From positions 307 to 8,553 of the forward strand of contig DJNB01000079.1 in NCBI GenBank assembly GCA_002435545.1: a stretch of 8,247 nt of DNA, given 5' to 3'. Both the position numbers and the translations under genes were made by a program. This DNA is from Lachnoclostridium sp. UBA6475. GTDB lineage: Bacteria; Bacillota; Clostridia; Lachnospirales; Lachnospiraceae. The notes beneath the pieces were generated by a model. That model made no database searches, was not told the DNA's origin, and worked only from the letters and a program-made list of their open reading frames with translations. Below, one piece after another: positions 6,175 to 8,247 of the stretch (its first letter is position 1; every line of letters begins with the position of its first letter).

Positions 6175-6864
6175 AGTCAGATGATATGTCAGAATCTTTC
6201 TGTCGGTTATGAGGGAAAGGTCGTTTATGAAAATATCAATTTTTCTGTAGAACAGGGAGATTATTTATGCATAATAGGTGAAAATGGTGCTGGGAAAACA
6301 ACGCTGATGCGGACAATTCTTGACCTTCAAAAACCATTAAATGGAGTTGTTCAATGGGAGAAGCATTGGAAAAAAGCGGAGATTGGGTACCTGCCTCAGC
6401 AGACGCAGGTTCAAAAAGATTTTCCGGCTTCCGTCCGGGAGATTGTTCTTTCGGGATGTCAGAACCGTTGCAGCTGGCATCCGTTTTATAGCAGAGAGCA
6501 AAAACAGCGTGCACGGGATGTTATGGAAAAATTACATCTTTTGTCAATGCAGAAGAAGTGTTATCGTGAACTTTCCGGTGGACAGCAGCAGAGAGTGCTG
6601 CTTGCCAGAGCAATGTGTGCCACAAGAAAAATGCTGCTCCTTGATGAACCGATTGCGGGGTTAGACCGTGACACCACTACGGAGATGTATCATCTGATTC
6701 GATCAATCAATCAAAATGAGCATATCACGGTACTTATGATTTCTCATGACATACCGGCTGCATTGACGGATGCGACACATGTGTTGTATCTGGGAAAGAA
6801 TTTTTTTTATGGAACAAAAGAAACTTTTTTACAGAAGGGAGGGATGGAACATGAATATATTTGA
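6172..6864 (+). CDS. znuC: Zn/Mn-type ABC transporter ATPase, ZnuC/AdcC-like (230 aa)
   Basis: Cytoplasmic ATP-hydrolysing subunit of the metal importer. All motifs of a complete ABC ATPase are present: Walker A GENGAGKTT (36-44), Q-loop YLPQQ (73-77), signature LSGGQQQR (134-141), Walker B MLLLDEP with catalytic Glu159 (154-160), D-loop AGLD (162-165) and H-loop SHD with His192. The phrase DFPASVREIVLSG (83-95) after the Q-loop is characteristic of the ZnuC/MntB/AdcC group. The length is normal for this group, and the long His-rich C-terminal tail of proteobacterial ZnuC is absent. The gene starts 13 bases after the binding-protein stop and overlaps the permease gene by 14 bases, which suggests translational coupling and a fixed subunit ratio. 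The start may be three codons downstream. Confidence 0.94.
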   Translation: MSQMICQNLSVGYEGKVVYENINFSVEQGDYLCIIGENGAGKTTLMRTILDLQKPLNGVVQWEKHWKKAEIGYLPQQTQVQKDFPASVREIVLSGCQNRCSWHPFYSREQKQRARDVMEKLHLLSMQKKCYRELSGGQQQRVLLARAMCATRKMLLLDEPIAGLDRDTTTEMYHLIRSINQNEHITVLMISHDIPAALTDATHVLYLGKNFFYGTKETFLQKGGMEHEYI

Positions 6865-7693
6865 AAAAATGAATCTGTATTTTCAGTATCCATTTGTATG
6901 GTATGCGTTGATCGTAGGTGTGCTAATTGCACTATGCTCCTCCCTTTTGGGAGTGACACTGGTATTAAAGCGCTTTTCTTTTATCGGCGATGGATTGTCT
7001 CATGTGGCGTTTGGTGCAATGGCAGTCGCCTCTGTTATGAAGATTACGAATAATATGCTATTTATTATGCCGGTCACCATTTTGGCGGCTGTCCTGCTTC
7101 TGCGGACTGGTCAAAAAACAAAAATCAAAGGAGACGCAGCAATTGCAATGATTTCGGTAAGTGCGTTGGCAGTCGGTTACCTTTTAATGAATCTTTTTGC
7201 TACAGGACCTAATTTGTCCGGTGATGTTTGCAGTACGCTGTTTGGCTCGACATCTATTTTGACACTGACAAAAGGACAGGTTTTCCTTTGTATTCTGCTT
7301 TCGATTGTTGTGACAATTTTGTTTTGTCTGTTTTATAACAAAATTTTCTGCGTCACATTCGATGAAAATTTTGCGAAGGCAACAGGAATTCGTACGGAAT
7401 TATATAATTTGCTGATTGCGGTTATTACGGCGGTTATCATTGTACTTGCGATGAACCTGGTAGGGTCGCTTTTGATCTCGGCATTAGTGATTTTTCCGGC
7501 ATTATCCGCAATGCGTCTGTGGAATACCTTTTTGGGAGTTACCATTTGTTCTGTGATTTTGTCTGTGTGTTGTGCTTTTGTAGGAATCATTCTTTCCATA
7601 CTTGCCGGAACTCCGGTAGGCTCAACGATTGTGGCGATTGATATGACTGCATTTGCGATGTCATGCTGTGCAGCTAAAATAAAAAGAAGGTGA
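6851..7693 (+). CDS. znuB: Zn/Mn-type ABC transporter permease, ZnuB/AdcB-like (ABC-3 family, 280 aa)
   Basis: Membrane channel subunit of the importer. AAGGGAGGG (6835-6843) lies 7 bases before this ATG. An in-frame ATG at 6770 would add 27 residues that look like out-of-frame ATPase sequence, so it is rejected. About eight or nine hydrophobic segments are visible (about residues 15-38, 46-62, 67-86, 94-115, 143-164, 186-202, 205-222, 226-252, 255-272). ABC-3 family hallmarks are KRFSFIGDGLSHVAFGAMAVA at 41-60 (with His51), the cytoplasmic DENFAKATGIRTELYN (171-186) that contacts the ATPase, VGSLLISALVIFPALSAMRL (204-223) and AGTPVGSTIVAID (252-264). The protein ends in a basic tail (KIKRR). 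The start lies within the last 14 bases of the ATPase gene, and the stop is 5 bases before the next gene. Confidence 0.94.
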   Translation: MNIFEKMNLYFQYPFVWYALIVGVLIALCSSLLGVTLVLKRFSFIGDGLSHVAFGAMAVASVMKITNNMLFIMPVTILAAVLLLRTGQKTKIKGDAAIAMISVSALAVGYLLMNLFATGPNLSGDVCSTLFGSTSILTLTKGQVFLCILLSIVVTILFCLFYNKIFCVTFDENFAKATGIRTELYNLLIAVITAVIIVLAMNLVGSLLISALVIFPALSAMRLWNTFLGVTICSVILSVCCAFVGIILSILAGTPVGSTIVAIDMTAFAMSCCAAKIKRR

Positions 7694-7701
7694 ATGAAAT
7701 G
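7685..7701 (+). promoter_or_regulatory. Ribosome binding site that fixes the start of the Cys-rich lipoprotein gene
   Basis: AGAAGG (7685-7690) lies 8 bases before ATG 7699. A GTG at 7690 is in frame but overlaps this site and the permease stop, so ATG 7699 is used. The site lies inside the end of the permease gene. Confidence 0.7.
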
Positions 7702-8214
7702 AACAGAAAAATAACAGCAGTGTTTTCGTGTATTATTCTGCTTTTGCTGACTGGATGCGGAAAACAAACGAGTATGGTTCCTTCGGCATCTGTTACAAAT
7801 CAATCCAAAGATATGAAATCACAAGAAACTGTGATGGCGGAAACGGAGACACAGCAGACGGAAACGGTGGAAGAACAGTACGATCTTACCACGATGAATA
7901 AAGATATGGTTTATGCTACCGTCTATCAGATGATGTCAGAACCGGATCATTTTGAAGAAAAGACAATTCGGTTAAAAGGTGTATTTTATACCTATAAGGA
8001 TAAAAAGACAAATAAGAAATATTATTATTGTCTTGTGAAAGATGCCTTGGCATGTTGTTCCCAGGGAATTGAATTTGTGTGCGGAAATAAGAAATATCCC
8101 AAAGAGGATGCAGAGATTCAAGTTGAGGGAACCTTTCATACGTATCGGGAAAAAGGTGACGACAATCTGTATTGTCACCTGACGGATGCACAATGGAAAG
8201 ACTATAAAGAGTAG
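7699..8214 (+). CDS. Cys-rich lipoprotein, last gene of the metal operon (171 aa)
   Basis: I do not recognise a named protein. Residues 1-19 form a lipoprotein signal ending in LTGC, so Cys20 is the predicted lipid-modified residue. A flexible linker rich in Thr, Gln, Glu and Ser covers about 21-62. The folded part (about 66-171) begins with an amphipathic stretch (MVYATVYQMMSEPDHFEEK). It continues with strand-like segments IRLKGVFYTY, YYYCLVKDALACCSQGIEFV, AEIQVEGTFHTY and LYCHLTDAQW, which suggests a small beta-barrel or OB-like fold. Cysteines at 111, 119, 120, 128 and 159 plus His160 could bind metal or form disulfides. The KDAxACCxQG core is reminiscent of the CC-containing C-terminal domain of the DUF1980/TIGR03943 proteins, which in Bacillus lie in Zur-regulated loci; this relation is from memory and untested. 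Position 5 bases after the permease gene argues for an accessory metal-handling role at the membrane surface, as ZinT has in other bacteria (inference). Confidence 0.83.
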   Translation: MNRKITAVFSCIILLLLTGCGKQTSMVPSASVTNQSKDMKSQETVMAETETQQTETVEEQYDLTTMNKDMVYATVYQMMSEPDHFEEKTIRLKGVFYTYKDKKTNKKYYYCLVKDALACCSQGIEFVCGNKKYPKEDAEIQVEGTFHTYREKGDDNLYCHLTDAQWKDYKE

Positions 8215-8225
8215 AAATGAATTCC

Positions 8226-8246
8226 CCGCCAGCGTAATTGTGGCGG
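8226..8246 (+). terminator. GC-rich hairpin at the right edge, probable operon terminator (cut off)
   Basis: CCGCCA (8226-8231) and TGGCGG (8241-8246) are perfect complements with a 9-base loop, 12 bases after the lipoprotein stop. The window ends one base later, so the T run that would prove an intrinsic terminator cannot be seen. Confidence 0.5.
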
Positions 8247-8247
8247 C

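Noticed and set aside
6770..6850. 27-residue N-terminal extension of the metal permease
   Set aside because: A good ribosome binding site sits directly before ATG 6851, the extension is out-of-frame ATPase sequence, and the family starts at the shorter position.

Overview
The window looks like low-to-moderate GC Gram-positive DNA of the Firmicutes/Clostridia type, most like a gut Lachnospiraceae. This is inferred from strong AGGAGG-type ribosome binding sites, lysine- and glutamate-rich proteins, two lipoproteins with Gram-positive style lipoboxes, and the gene families present. No RNA gene or species marker is visible, so the genus is not fixed. All genes are on the + strand and tightly packed, and no gene-free stretch exceeds 100 bases.

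Left half (1-4695): one operon for an FtsX/MacB-type (type VII) ABC system. It holds the 3' part of an ATPase, an 8-helix permease with two FtsX domains, and a 625-residue exported protein. The exported protein has a beta-rich N-terminal region followed by long arms with Gly or another small residue every seventh position, interrupted by an ordinary coiled coil. Such transporters often do mechanical work outside the membrane. The exported protein is the natural candidate for the third, extracellular part, and what the system does is unknown.

Right half (4699-8247): a second transcription unit that starts at a near-consensus sigma-A promoter (TTGACA, 17 bp, TAAAAT) only three bases after the stop of the previous operon. 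It encodes a 97-residue Cys/His-rich small membrane protein, a hairpin that could be a terminator or attenuator, a cluster 9 (Zn/Mn-type) substrate-binding lipoprotein, its ATPase, its ABC-3 family permease, and a 171-residue Cys-rich lipoprotein. A GC-rich hairpin at the right edge probably begins the terminator. The three central genes form a complete znuA-znuC-znuB (adcACB) importer. The binding protein is unusual: it has an acidic loop where zinc binders carry a His-rich one, and Asp-Arg where the third metal-binding His is expected.

The best candidates for undescribed biology are the two accessory proteins at the ends of the metal operon, which look like membrane-surface metal- or thiol-handling partners, and the FtsX transporter plus heptad-repeat exported protein in the left half.
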